From an uncultured Rikenella sp. (GTDB lineage: Bacteria; Bacteroidota; Bacteroidia; Bacteroidales; Rikenellaceae): a stretch of DNA of 27,988 bases. The notes under the pieces were generated by a model. It searched no databases, was not told where the DNA came from, and worked only from the letters and a program-made list of their open reading frames with translations. Made by a program: the position numbers and the translations under genes. How positions within the stretch are numbered: the stretch's first letter is position 1; the number at the start of each line of letters is the position of its first letter. Location: positions 1 to 27,988 of the forward strand of contig NZ_CAJTUJ010000020.1 of assembly GCF_910579375.1 (NCBI RefSeq), read 5' to 3'. This document shows, piece after piece, positions 8,215 through 16,331 of this stretch.

Positions 8215-8901
8215 ATGAAAGAAGCCAGACACACCATCCTGCAAGTAGACGACCACGCCCTGTTCCGCAACGGGCTGAAACTGCTGCTCAACTCCCACCC
8301 GCGGTTCCGCGTGGTGGGCGAGGCCGCCACCGGACGCGAGATGCTCGGGTGGCTGGAGCAGGCGGAACGGCTGCCGGACGTCGTGCTGCTCGACATCGCC
8401 ATGCCCGACATGAACGGCATCGAGGCGGCGGCCGAAGCGCTGGGCCGATGGCCCGGGCTGCGGATCATCACCCTCTCGATGTACGGCGAGGAGGACTACT
8501 ACTTCAAGATGGTCTCGCAGGGCGTCAAGGGATTTCTGCTCAAGAATTCGGACATCACGGAGGTCTACGCCGCCATCGAGGCGGTGCTGGAGGGCGGGTC
8601 GTACTTTTCTCAGGAGCTGCTGTTCAACCTGGTGAGCAACCTGCGCTCCTCGTCGGACAGCGAGGCCGAAGAGCTGCCCGAGGCGGAGGAGACGACCGAC
8701 GAAGCCGCCCTCTCGGCTCGGGAGAAGGAGATTCTGCTGCTGATCTGCAAAGGGATGACCAACTACGAGATCGCCGACACGCTCTTCATCTCGAAACGGA
8801 CGGTGGACAAGCACCGGGCCAACATCCTCGAAAAAACCAACTGCAAAAACACGGCGAATCTGGTCGTCTACGCCATCAAGAACGGGCTGGTCGAAATTTG
8901 A
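8215..8901 (+). CDS. NarL/FixJ-family response regulator
   Basis: A 228-residue two-component regulator. The receiver domain covers about 5-125, with the acidic pair in VDDHALFRNG, phospho-acceptor D60 in VVLLDIAMPDMNG, and KNSD supplying the conserved Lys. An acidic linker (about 140-160) precedes a LuxR-type helix-turn-helix, LSAREKEILLLICKGMTNYE through SKRTVDKHRANIL. A GTG three bases upstream of the chosen ATG is a possible alternative start. It is probably cotranscribed with bioA. No kinase is adjacent; the HisKA_3-type kinase at 22865 is a candidate partner because that kinase class normally pairs with NarL regulators, but this is an inference. Target genes are unknown. Confidence 0.9.
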   Translation: MKEARHTILQVDDHALFRNGLKLLLNSHPRFRVVGEAATGREMLGWLEQAERLPDVVLLDIAMPDMNGIEAAAEALGRWPGLRIITLSMYGEEDYYFKMVSQGVKGFLLKNSDITEVYAAIEAVLEGGSYFSQELLFNLVSNLRSSSDSEAEELPEAEETTDEAALSAREKEILLLICKGMTNYEIADTLFISKRTVDKHRANILEKTNCKNTANLVVYAIKNGLVEI

Positions 8902-8926
8902 CGGTTTTCTCTTCCCCGACCCGCTT

Positions 8927-9433
8927 TTATAAAATCCGCATCGCGATCCGGGCGCACCCCTCGGCATCGGCCAGCGCCTGGTGGTGATCTTCAAACGGAA
9001 TCCCCAGCCACGCACAAACCGTCGGCAAACGGTGATTCCCGATCTCCGCCTTCGGGAACAGCCTCCGCGCAGCCCGCAATGTGCAGTAGAACCGGTATTC
9101 CGCCGGATAATCCATCTCATAAGCCTCATAAGCCGCCCGCAACGCCCGCTCGTCGAAAGCGGCGTTGTGAGCCACCAGCGGCAGCCCGTCGACCAGCGGC
9201 GCGACCTCCGTATTCCAGACCTCCGGAAAGAGCGGCGCATCGTCCGTGTCCTCCGCGCAAATGCCGTGTATCTGCTCGGTGAAGAAGCGATAATAGTAGT
9301 TCGGCGTGGGCCGGATCAGCCGGTGCAGCCGTTCGACGATCTCGCCGCCGCGCACGACGACCAATCCGACCGAGCAGATGCTCGACGGGCGGCCGTTGGC
9401 GGTCTCGAAGTCTATGGCGGCGAAATCTTTCAT
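8927..9433 (-). CDS. 3'-5' exonuclease, DnaQ/DEDDh fold
   Basis: A 168-residue single-domain exonuclease. The DEDDh motifs are visible: FAAIDFETANG (Exo I, Asp and Glu) near residue 8, VAHNAAFDERAL (Exo II) mid-protein, and HHQALADAEGCARI (Exo III His and Asp) near the end. Small stand-alone DnaQ-like proteins of this size are common in Bacteroidota; the substrate (DNA proofreading or RNA trimming) cannot be told from sequence. The start at 9433 is set by MKDFAAIDFE and by a -7 box on the minus strand at 9478-9485. It converges on the response regulator gene with only 25 bases between stop codons, and I see no clear terminator in that gap. Confidence 0.88.
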   Translation of the reverse strand: MKDFAAIDFETANGRPSSICSVGLVVVRGGEIVERLHRLIRPTPNYYYRFFTEQIHGICAEDTDDAPLFPEVWNTEVAPLVDGLPLVAHNAAFDERALRAAYEAYEMDYPAEYRFYCTLRAARRLFPKAEIGNHRLPTVCAWLGIPFEDHHQALADAEGCARIAMRIL

Positions 9434-9477
9434 CCGGTCATCGTTCCGGTTTCTCTCCCGGCACATTTCTCTCCCGA

Positions 9478-9485
9478 CAAAGATA
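9478..9485 (-). promoter_or_regulatory. -7 element for the DnaQ-like gene
   Basis: On the minus strand this reads TATCTTTG, an exact TAnnTTTG match about 45 bases before the start codon at 9433. Confidence 0.6.
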
Positions 9486-9556
9486 GTGAAGAGTCCCGGC
9501 TCCCCGTACAAAAATCCTCCGGCAACCGGGGTGTGCCGCTGCGTCCGAAAAAATTT

Positions 9557-9564
9557 TATCTTTG
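9557..9564 (+). promoter_or_regulatory. -7 element for rnhA
   Basis: TATCTTTG lies 9 bases before the ATG at 9574. The transcript would be leaderless or nearly so, which fits the absence of a ribosome binding site. Together with the box at 9478-9485 it makes 9434-9573 a divergent promoter region. Confidence 0.6.
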
Positions 9565-9573
9565 CGAATACAG

Positions 9574-10071
9574 ATGAACAACCGTGTGACGATATATACC
9601 GACGGCTCCTCGCTCGGCAATCCGGGCCCCGGAGGATACGGCGTCGTACTGCTGTCCGGCCCCCACCGGCGCGAAATCTCGGCCGGTTACCGGCTCACCA
9701 CCAACAACCGCATGGAGCTCCTGGCCGTAATCACCGGCCTCGAAGCCCTGAAACGAGACGGACTCGACGTGACTGTCTATTCCGACTCCAAGTACGTGGT
9801 GGACGCGGTTCAGAAAGGGTGGATTTACAGCTGGATGCGCAAAGGGTTCGCCGGAAAGAAAAATCCCGACCTGTGGCGCCGCTTCCTGCGCGTTTTCGGA
9901 CGGCACAACGTCCGGTTCATCTGGATCAAAGGCCACGCCGACAACATCGAAAACGAGCGGTGCGACCTGCTCGCCACCACCGCGGCCCGCGGCGAGACGC
10001 TGCTCGAAGACGTCGGCTACACGACCGAAGCCTCGGTGCCGGCTCTCGGCGAGACGACCTTTTCCGCATAA
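9574..10071 (+). CDS. rnhA: Ribonuclease HI
   Basis: A 165-residue enzyme that cuts the RNA strand of RNA-DNA hybrids. The full catalytic set is present: D10 in YTDGSSLGNPGPGG, E48 in NNRMELLAV, D71 in YSDSKYVVDAV, H121 in IKGHADNIENERCD and D131 at the end of that motif. The basic handle region (YSWMRKGFAGKKNPDLW) between D71 and H121 is retained, as in type 1 enzymes. Length is slightly above the E. coli protein (155). The -7 box immediately upstream fixes the start at MNNRVTIYTDG. The histidine kinase gene starts 25 bases after the stop and may be cotranscribed. Confidence 0.93.
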   Translation: MNNRVTIYTDGSSLGNPGPGGYGVVLLSGPHRREISAGYRLTTNNRMELLAVITGLEALKRDGLDVTVYSDSKYVVDAVQKGWIYSWMRKGFAGKKNPDLWRRFLRVFGRHNVRFIWIKGHADNIENERCDLLATTAARGETLLEDVGYTTEASVPALGETTFSA

Positions 10072-10096
10072 CCCTCCTCATATCCCCTCCGCCCCC

Positions 10097-11266
10097 ATGC
10101 GCAGATTCACCATCGGATATCGCGGCAAACTGCTCTTCATCGTGCTCGGATGCGCGATCGGCGTCGCCTCGCTCGTCTATTCGAACTACCTCGTGGGGCA
10201 GCTGCGCGACAAAGAGCGGCACGAAATCCACCTCTGGTCGTTCGCCGTGGGCGAGAGCGTCAAAGCCGCCTCCAACGGCGCGAGGGCTCAAGCGGCGATT
10301 CTGAACCGCATCATCAATTTTTCGGAAGACATACCGGTCATCGTCTGCGACGACCACCTGCGGGTACTCCGCTACCGGCTGATCGACCCGGCCGTGATGG
10401 CCGACCCCGATCGATTGGCCGACAAACTCGAGAGCATGCGTTCCGGCGGCCGCGACCCGATCGAGATACCGACGGCACAGGGCACCATCATACGCGTCTT
10501 CTACGACGAATCGCCGCTCCTGAAGGCCCTGCAATACTTTCCGTGGGTGCAGCTCAGCATTTTCGCGGTTTTCATCGGCTTCGCTTTCATCGCTTTCCGT
10601 TCGTCGAAACTCAGCGAGCAGAACCGGGTCTGGATCGGGATGGCCAAGGAGACGGCTCACCAGCTGGGCACACCGACCAGTTCGCTGCTCGGCTGGCTGG
10701 AGTACCTCCGGAGCCAGGAGAACGTGGAACCGTTCGTCGTGGACGAGATGAACAAAGACCTGACGCGGCTGCTCAAAGTGGTGGATCGTTTTTCTAAGAT
10801 CGGCGCAACGACGAATCTCGCACCGCGCAACATTTACGAGTTGGTTGCGGCGGCGGTGACTTATTTTCAGACCCGGATTCCGAAAAACGTGACGCTCAAC
10901 TTCGCTCCGTGCACCGCTGAGCCGATTCAGGGGATGGCGAACGACGCGCTTTTCGGCTGGGTGGTCGAGAATCTGTTGAAAAACGCGCTCGACGCGCTTC
11001 AGGGCAGGGGCTCGATCACGGTACAGTTATCGGTGCGGGACGACCGGTGGATCTGCATCGACATCCGTGATACGGGGAAAGGGATGCCGAAAGCGAATTT
11101 CAAACGTATCTTCCGACCGGGTTTCACGACCAAGACGCGCGGCTGGGGTCTGGGTCTCTCGCTGAGCAAGCGGATTATTGAGGAGTACCATCATGGCCGC
11201 ATTTTTGTAGTAGATTCGGAGCCGGATAAAGGCACGACGATGCGGATCATGATCCGGAAACTATGA
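10097..11266 (+). CDS. porY: PorY-like sensor histidine kinase
   Basis: A 389-residue membrane sensor kinase. One membrane helix lies near 10-30, then an extracytoplasmic sensor region to about 155, a second helix near 155-178, a dimerisation/phosphoacceptor segment with H188 in AKETAHQLGTPTSSLLGWL, and an HATPase_c domain with N box (ENLLKNALDAL), G1 (DTGKGMP) and G2 (GWGLGLSLSKRI). The HQLGTP phosphoacceptor box and overall size match PorY, partner of PorX in control of the type IX secretion system in Porphyromonas. The porX gene lies 0.9 kb downstream, separated only by a repeat element, which favours the assignment. The kinase family is clear; the PorY name is less certain. Confidence 0.75.
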   Translation: MRRFTIGYRGKLLFIVLGCAIGVASLVYSNYLVGQLRDKERHEIHLWSFAVGESVKAASNGARAQAAILNRIINFSEDIPVIVCDDHLRVLRYRLIDPAVMADPDRLADKLESMRSGGRDPIEIPTAQGTIIRVFYDESPLLKALQYFPWVQLSIFAVFIGFAFIAFRSSKLSEQNRVWIGMAKETAHQLGTPTSSLLGWLEYLRSQENVEPFVVDEMNKDLTRLLKVVDRFSKIGATTNLAPRNIYELVAAAVTYFQTRIPKNVTLNFAPCTAEPIQGMANDALFGWVVENLLKNALDALQGRGSITVQLSVRDDRWICIDIRDTGKGMPKANFKRIFRPGFTTKTRGWGLGLSLSKRIIEEYHHGRIFVVDSEPDKGTTMRIMIRKL

Positions 11267-11339
11267 CCGGTCATTATCCCTTCGGTGAATCGCTCAGGCG
11301 CGCACCATGAATCGGGCTGTCATTATTAAGGCGCGGACA

Positions 11340-11949
11340 GAGATTTGTGCCCTCGGCAGCTGGAGGATGCGTTAGCATCCGTCGAAAGTCTTTTTGGTTC
11401 TTTTTCTTCAGAAAAAGAACAGTTCCAGCTGGGGCAGTGCTTAGATCGCGCGCCCCGCCTAAAGGAGCGATTCAACTATTTCGGCGGTAGCCGAATATAG
11501 ATGAATCGCGCAAGGCGCGCGGAAACGCGGCGGAGCGACAGCGGAGCCGCAGTGAGGCCGACACGGGCGGAGAACTGGGACTCCGCTTGGGGCTGAGCTT
11601 TTGCGGCTCATAGAGCCGCGCGGGCCGAAGCCTCCGGTCGCGGAGGCCCGCAAGCTTCGTCCGCTTGAACTGAGAGCGAGTAGCGCGATTCCGAGAGGAA
11701 TCGCCGTCCTCGGCGAGGGCGACGCATTAGCGGCGCGAGGGGGGCGCGCCGAGGACGAACTTCGCAGAATGGGGTGGTGAATGGGGGAAAGTGCTTTTGA
11801 GGGTCGGAGCCAGCGTGGGCCGAACGAGCTCCGCGAAGTGGCGGTCCTACGCCGCGGGTGGCTCCGGCCCGCGCGGTTCTGCGAACCTCAGGGATGCACT
11901 TAAAATGCAAATCGGGTAACTCCACCTTGCCCACCGCAGGCGCGCGACC
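11340..11949 (-). repeat. Hairpin-mosaic tail of repeat D
   Basis: This is the most complete tail in the window, read on the minus strand after cassette D. In order it has: CGGTGGGCAAGG; a module at 11802-11900 with GGAGCCACC and GCTGGCTCCGACC ends; a large stem with arms GTCCTCGGCGAG and GCCGAGGAC; the hairpin GCGGCTC-TAT-GAGCCGC at 11603-11619; a stem GCGATTCA/TGAATCGC at 11467-11509; an uninterrupted perfect hairpin with GTTCTTTTTC and GAAAAAGAAC arms at 11397-11420; and GGATGC-GTTA-GCATCC at 11365-11380. Corresponding stems in repeat A have different bases that still pair. There is no convincing gene in 11267-12209. Bases 11267-11339 hold nothing I recognise. Confidence 0.72.
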
Positions 11950-12148
11950 CGTTTATTCCGAGAGGCAACGTAACTGAAAACCATGACCGTGAAAGCCCAC
12001 ATGGCTGGGATTAAAGTGCTGCGCATCGAAATACAAGAACACGCCGTTAGTCCCGCTGACCGCCGACGACCAACTGTACCCGTCCAGACCGACACTCATC
12101 AGAGTGCCCAATCGTCCGTAGTAGCCCGCATCGCGGAAGCCCGGGGCG
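11950..12148 (-). repeat. Variable C-terminal cassette D
   Basis: On the minus strand it opens with CGCCCCGGGCTTCCGC at 12148 and ends with CAGTTACGTTGCCTCTCGG and TAAACG (stop codon 11955-11953). The reading frame runs APGFRDAGYYGRLGTL through GYSWSSAVSGTNG to GHGFQLRCLSE. It shares the GFRDAGY.GRLG opening and GYSW.S.VSG.NG block with cassette F but differs at most later positions. It lies head-to-head with porX, about 60 bases from that start codon. An ATG at 12198 is in frame, but the resulting N-terminus shows no signal peptide or domain, so an independent gene is unlikely. Confidence 0.75.
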
Positions 12149-12209
12149 GCGCAACCGAATATTTCACCCGCCCGACCGAATAGAACAAAACCCTGCAAAA
12201 AAGAAAGAC

Positions 12210-13763
12210 ATGACCAACGTACGGATTCTGTGGGTAGACGATGAGATCGAACTCCTGAAACCCCACCTCCTGTTTTTGCAGAACAAAGGATACGAAGTCG
12301 AAACCAGCAACAACGGCTACGACGCCGTCGAGATGGTGCAGCAGAAACCCTTCGACCTCATCATCCTCGACGAAATGATGCCCGGGATGACCGGACTCGA
12401 AACCCTCCCCCGGATCAAGGAACACGCCCCCACGACCCCCGTCGTGATGGTCACCAAGTCCGAAGAAGAGAACATCATGGACAAAGCCGTCGGCTCGAAA
12501 ATCGCCGACTACCTCATCAAGCCCGTCAATCCGAACCAAGTGCTCCTGTCGATCAAGAAAAACGTCCACCAGCAGCAACTCGTTTCCGAAAAAAGCACCG
12601 CCGACTACCGTTCCGACTTCGGCAAAATTTCCGTCGCCCTGTCCGGCGCCCGCACCTTCGGCGAATGGACCGACATCTACCGCCGCCTCGTCCAGTGGGA
12701 CATCGAACTCTCGGAATCCAACGACAGCAGCGTCCGCGAAATCCTCTCCTACCAGTTCAAAGAGGCCAACGACCTCTACGCCCGCTTCGTGCGCGACAAC
12801 TATCTCGGCTGGTTCGACGACAACGACCCCGAACGGCCCGTGCTGTCGCACACCCTCCTGCGCCAGAAACTCTTCCCCGTGGTCGACAAATCGAAAAAGA
12901 CCACCTTCCTGCTGATCGACAACTTCCGGTACGACCAGTGGCTGATGATCCGCCCCCTGCTGCACAACTATTTCGACATCGCCGGCGAAGAGTTCTACTG
13001 CGCCATCCTGCCCACAGCGACGCAATATGCCCGGAACGCCCTGTTCGCAGGGCTGACCCCGCTCGCCATCTCGAAACTGATGCCCGACCTCTGGCTCAAC
13101 GACAACCAGGAGGGAGGTAAAAACCGCTACGAAGAGGAGTTCCTCCGGCGGCAACTTCAGCAGCTCGGCAAACCATACCGGATGAGTTTCGACAAACTCG
13201 TCCGGCCGGAACAGGGGAAAAAACTGCTCGAAAACATCGACCGGCTCTCGACTGCAGACCTCTCGGTAGTCGTCTACAACTTCCTCGACATCCTCTCCCA
13301 CGCCCGCACCGAAAGCGAAATCATCCGCGAACTGGCCGAAGAGGAGGTAGCTTTCCGGTCGCTCACCCGGTCGTGGTTCGAGCACTCCGACCTGTGGGAA
13401 ATCATGAAACAACTCTCCGAGCGCGGGCACACCATCGTCATCACCTCTGACCACGGGACTATTCGTGTGGATAATCCGGTAAAGGTGATCGGCGACCGCG
13501 AAACCTCGCCGAACCTGCGTTACAAGAGCGGCCGGAACCTCAATTACGACGCCAAACAGGTCTTCGCCATTACGCGGCCCGAGGAGGCCCACCTGCCCAA
13601 ATCGAACCTCACGTCGACCTATATTTTCGCCTACGACCACGACTTTCTGGTCTACCCGAACAACTTCAACCAGCACGTGCGGTACTACAAAAACACCTTC
13701 CAGCACGGCGGGATTTCGATGGAAGAGATGCTGGTGCCCTACATCGTTCTGAACCCGAAATAA
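12210..13763 (+). CDS. porX: PorX: response regulator with PglZ alkaline-phosphatase-fold effector domain
   Basis: A 517-residue cytoplasmic protein with a receiver domain (about 3-120; phospho-acceptor D54 in LIILDEMMPGMTG, Lys in ADYLIKPVNP), a helical linker, and a PglZ/alkaline-phosphatase-like domain from about 200. Visible likely metal and catalytic positions are FLLIDNFRYDQ, LPTATQYARN (T269 and T271; one is the expected nucleophile), ITSDHGTIRV and FQHGGISMEEM. PorX of Porphyromonas gingivalis has this architecture and length (518), controls type IX secretion genes with PorY and SigP, and has been reported to cleave oligonucleotides. tsaE follows after 34 bases, a neighbourhood seen in other Bacteroidota. 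No promoter matching TAnnTTTG is evident immediately upstream. Confidence 0.92.
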   Translation: MTNVRILWVDDEIELLKPHLLFLQNKGYEVETSNNGYDAVEMVQQKPFDLIILDEMMPGMTGLETLPRIKEHAPTTPVVMVTKSEEENIMDKAVGSKIADYLIKPVNPNQVLLSIKKNVHQQQLVSEKSTADYRSDFGKISVALSGARTFGEWTDIYRRLVQWDIELSESNDSSVREILSYQFKEANDLYARFVRDNYLGWFDDNDPERPVLSHTLLRQKLFPVVDKSKKTTFLLIDNFRYDQWLMIRPLLHNYFDIAGEEFYCAILPTATQYARNALFAGLTPLAISKLMPDLWLNDNQEGGKNRYEEEFLRRQLQQLGKPYRMSFDKLVRPEQGKKLLENIDRLSTADLSVVVYNFLDILSHARTESEIIRELAEEEVAFRSLTRSWFEHSDLWEIMKQLSERGHTIVITSDHGTIRVDNPVKVIGDRETSPNLRYKSGRNLNYDAKQVFAITRPEEAHLPKSNLTSTYIFAYDHDFLVYPNNFNQHVRYYKNTFQHGGISMEEMLVPYIVLNPK

Positions 13764-13797
13764 TCGTTTTTCATCCCGAAAATCGTATCTTGCGCCC

Positions 13798-14265
13798 ATG
13801 AAACGCAATCCCACCACACAGACGATTACGATCAAAGGTTTGTCGGACTTGCCGGAAGCAGCGGAAGCCGTACTGGCCGAAGCGGCCGCGCGGGGAGCGA
13901 CGATCATCGCCTTTTACGGCGCGATGGGAGCCGGCAAGACGACGCTGATCAAGGAGATTTGCCGCCAGCGGGGAGTGGACGTTCAGGAGGTGACGAGTCC
14001 GTCGTTCGCGATCGTAAACTCGTACCACGCGACTCCTCCGGCGGGTGAGGAAGCGGCGAAAGAGGAGACGGTCTATCATTTCGATTTCTACCGGATTCGG
14101 TCGGTGGAAGAGGCCTACGATTTCGGCTACGAGGAGTATTTTTTCAGCGGCGACCTCTGTCTGGTAGAGTGGCCGGAAAAAATCGAGGAGTTATTGCCTG
14201 AAGAGGCGATGCGGATCCGTTTGACGGCGATGGACGAAGAGACGCGCGAGCTGGTGTTCGAGTGA
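13798..14265 (+). CDS. tsaE: tRNA threonylcarbamoyladenosine biosynthesis ATPase TsaE
   Basis: A 155-residue P-loop ATPase that drives turnover of the TsaB-TsaD complex in t6A37 tRNA modification. Walker A is GAMGAGKTT (41-49), preceded by FY as in the family. TSPSF (66-70), the HFDFYR switch region (94-99) and VEWPE (123-127) are all characteristic TsaE motifs. Length is typical. The start codon is 34 bases after the porX stop, with a weak -7-like TATCTTGC in between, so it may be cotranscribed with porX or have its own weak promoter. Cassette C begins 13 bases after its stop codon. Confidence 0.93.
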   Translation: MKRNPTTQTITIKGLSDLPEAAEAVLAEAAARGATIIAFYGAMGAGKTTLIKEICRQRGVDVQEVTSPSFAIVNSYHATPPAGEEAAKEETVYHFDFYRIRSVEEAYDFGYEEYFFSGDLCLVEWPEKIEELLPEEAMRIRLTAMDEETRELVFE

Positions 14266-14278
14266 TTCGCAGAAACCC

Positions 14279-14480
14279 CGCCCCGGGCTTCCGCGGATAT
14301 GATGTGAATTATGAAGGCATAGCAAGATATGTCGGCTTCAACGGCTATAGCTGGTCGTCTGCGCCAAGGACAGATGACATTACAGTGCAGTATTTGGCGT
14401 TCAGCGCACAATATCTCTACCCCAGCAACACAAACGGCCGTACTTACGGTTTTCAGTTGCGTTGCCTCTCGGAATAAACG
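14279..14480 (+). repeat. Variable C-terminal cassette C
   Basis: It begins with CGCCCCGGGCTTCCGC 13 bases after the tsaE stop and ends with CAGTTGCGTTGCCTCTCGG and TAAACG (stop codon 14475-14477). The frame runs APGFRGYDVNYEGIARYVG, then GYSWSSAP, LAFSAQYLYPSN and RTYGFQLRCLSE, the best match in the window to the Fib_succ_major C-terminal pattern. A GTG overlapping the tsaE stop codon is in frame and would give a 71-residue product by coupled translation. No promoter or signal peptide is visible, so I treat it as a fragment. Confidence 0.75.
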
Positions 14481-14590
14481 CCGCGGGCCCGCGGTGGGCA
14501 AAGGGCCGTGTCTACCCTAAATAACCGGGCAGCCTCTACCCCAAGCCCACCGGATCTACCCTACACGACCGGCAGCCTCAAAATCGCCTG
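14481..14590 (+). repeat. Short tail of repeat C with tandem TCTACCC units
   Basis: After CCCGCGGTGGGCAAAGG (shared with B and D) there are three TCTACCC words and two copies of ACCGG(G)CAGCCTC about 45 bases apart. Similar words occur in tail A near 1775-1795 and in the last bases of tail A near 2320. The tail is much shorter than A or D and lacks the long stems. The stop codon of the convergent O-antigen ligase gene lies at 14597. Confidence 0.55.
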
Positions 14591-14596
14591 CTTCTC

Positions 14597-16238
14597 TTAC
14601 TCCTCCCGTTGTTCTTCGAGCCATTCGACCGCTGAGCGACGTATACGAATCGTCGCCGTATTGCCGATCTTCACAGGCATAGTCACGATTTTTCGGGCCA
14701 TCATCATTGCCGAGTCCACTTGCCCCATCCGCAGACAGGCCCGGAAAAGACCGTCGTATGGACGTAAGCGGCCCGGAATCATACGAACCGCCTGACGATA
14801 ATAATGTTCGGCACGTTCGACACTGTCGGCAGCCAACCACCGATCGCCCAAGTCCGTATAGAATGCCGCGATCGGCAATCGCCGAGCCTGTCGATCGAGC
14901 CACGGCAAGTCGGACGGCGAAAAGTCGCGCATCCGGGCCGAAACCTCTTGCAAACAGACATAACGACTTCTGTCCGTTCTGCCGACTCGATCGATCGCAG
15001 ACAAGGCAATCCCTCCGCCAATCGCCACCGATAATGCGACCGGCAACGCCACCCGCAAAGCGACCCGCCTCCCCGATACGGCCGGACGGTTCGCACACCG
15101 GGCCAATATCGCCCCCAATAGCAGTCCGAATGCCGGAAAAGTCAGCGGATAAGAAAACAGGCTGAATACCCCCAAGCCCACCAGCAAGACCCTCCCCTGC
15201 CTTTGCGATTCGGTAGCACGGCCACACAGCGCCGCTCCGAAAAGCAACAATGCCAACACCCCTCCGACCACTCCCTGCTCACAGACGATGCCGATCCATT
15301 CGTTGAACGGCACACTCACCTGGTCGGCCACCGCAACGAAACGCGACTCGGGATTCCGGGCAAAATAGTCCGCCTGCGCAAACATGTAACGTTCCGGGAA
15401 AGTGCCGACTCCATGACCGATACCCGGTTTTTGCGAAATCACATCCGCCGACACACGCCAAATCAGAAGCCGTCCATCCGCCGACTCTTTTTTATAGCGG
15501 TACAGAGCAAAGAACCCCAGCACAAAAATGGCCGTCAATGCCCCGAGAACCGTTTTTTTTGTATCGGAATCTCCGAGTGAACAGCATAGAAAAAAGAGCC
15601 ACCGCAAAACCGACCCACGCCGCCCGGGAATCCGTCAGAAACAGAACGATGCCGATCGGCAGTCCGCCGATCCCGAAAAGTAACGTTCGTATCTTCCGCC
15701 CCTCACGCCCGAACTGCTCCACCAGCACCATCGCCGCAAGCATCGCGACACACAGCCATCCGCCGAGCGGGCCCGGATTGGGAAACGACCCGGTCAGCCC
15801 GTAATACGAGTGTCTCGAAGCAACCAGCCCGGCACACTGAGCGAATGCAATCCCGCTTTGGACAACTCCGGAGACGAATATCGCCGGCAGCAATCCTGCC
15901 GTTCCCGCCACCCGGCAAAAGCCATAAGCCGCAAGGCCTGCCAGACCGATCAACACCGGATAGGGATCAGTCTCGCCGGGCCCTACGAACGCCACATGCA
16001 AAATAAACCATCCGCCACAAAGCCCGACTCCCCCGTCGACCCCACTCCACCGCCAGCGCGCCCCGGTACAAGCCGCGGTCAGCACAGCCGTCGCGAGGAG
16101 CCCCAGCGCAACACCGGTCAGCAGAATCCGCTCCGACGTAACAGCCCCGCTCGCACCGGTGTCGAGCAGCGGCCAACAGACGAGCAGCACACCGAACAAG
16201 ATTTGCCATACGGCAGAGATGTGTGAACCGTGAATCAT
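14597..16238 (-). pseudogene. O-antigen ligase/Wzy-type membrane protein, split by frameshift at an A8 tract
   Basis: Two overlapping minus-strand frames make one protein of about 545 residues. The N-terminal part starts at 16238 (MIHGSHISAVWQILFG) and has about six to eight membrane segments plus TDSRAAWVGFAV. It leaves frame at RYKKN. The C-terminal part resumes as KKTVLGALTAIFVLGFFALY, then ESADGRLLIWRVSADVI and GIGHGVGTFPERYMFAQADY, the Wzy_C signature. More helices follow, then a TPR-like tail. The shift falls in eight consecutive A residues (15553-15560), so it may be slippage-driven on/off switching, a decaying gene or a sequencing error. The family polymerises or ligates surface glycans. 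A hairpin (16262-16320) and TATCTTCG precede the start. Confidence 0.8.
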
Positions 16239-16261
16239 AAGAATATCCGAAGATACAAAAA

Positions 16262-16320
16262 TCCCCGGCACAGTTCGCACAAGAGATGGATCCGGGTTTC
16301 ACTGCGAACCGTGCCGGGGA
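16262..16320 (-). terminator. Intergenic hairpin copy 1
   Basis: Arms of 18 bases (TCCCCGGCACAGTTCGCA at 16262-16279 and its partner at 16303-16320) pair with one mismatch that becomes a G-U pair in the minus-strand transcript. It lies 12 bases after the stop codon of the small gene at 16332 and before the O-antigen ligase gene. Two near-identical copies are at 16833 and 17479; even the loop, with GATGGATCCGG, is conserved. It probably terminates the upstream transcript, and its identity suggests recent duplication. Confidence 0.65.
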
Positions 16321-16331
16321 AATACTTAAAA

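Noticed and set aside
6901..8901. 666-residue frame overlapping bioA
   Set aside because: Only its last 228 residues are a real gene (the response regulator). The rest is an alternative frame of bioA with Arg/Gly/Ala-rich composition.
12099..13907. 602-residue open frame antisense to porX
   Set aside because: It mirrors porX codon by codon in GC-rich DNA, has repetitive Val/Gly/Glu composition and no recognisable domain; porX on the other strand has full domain support.
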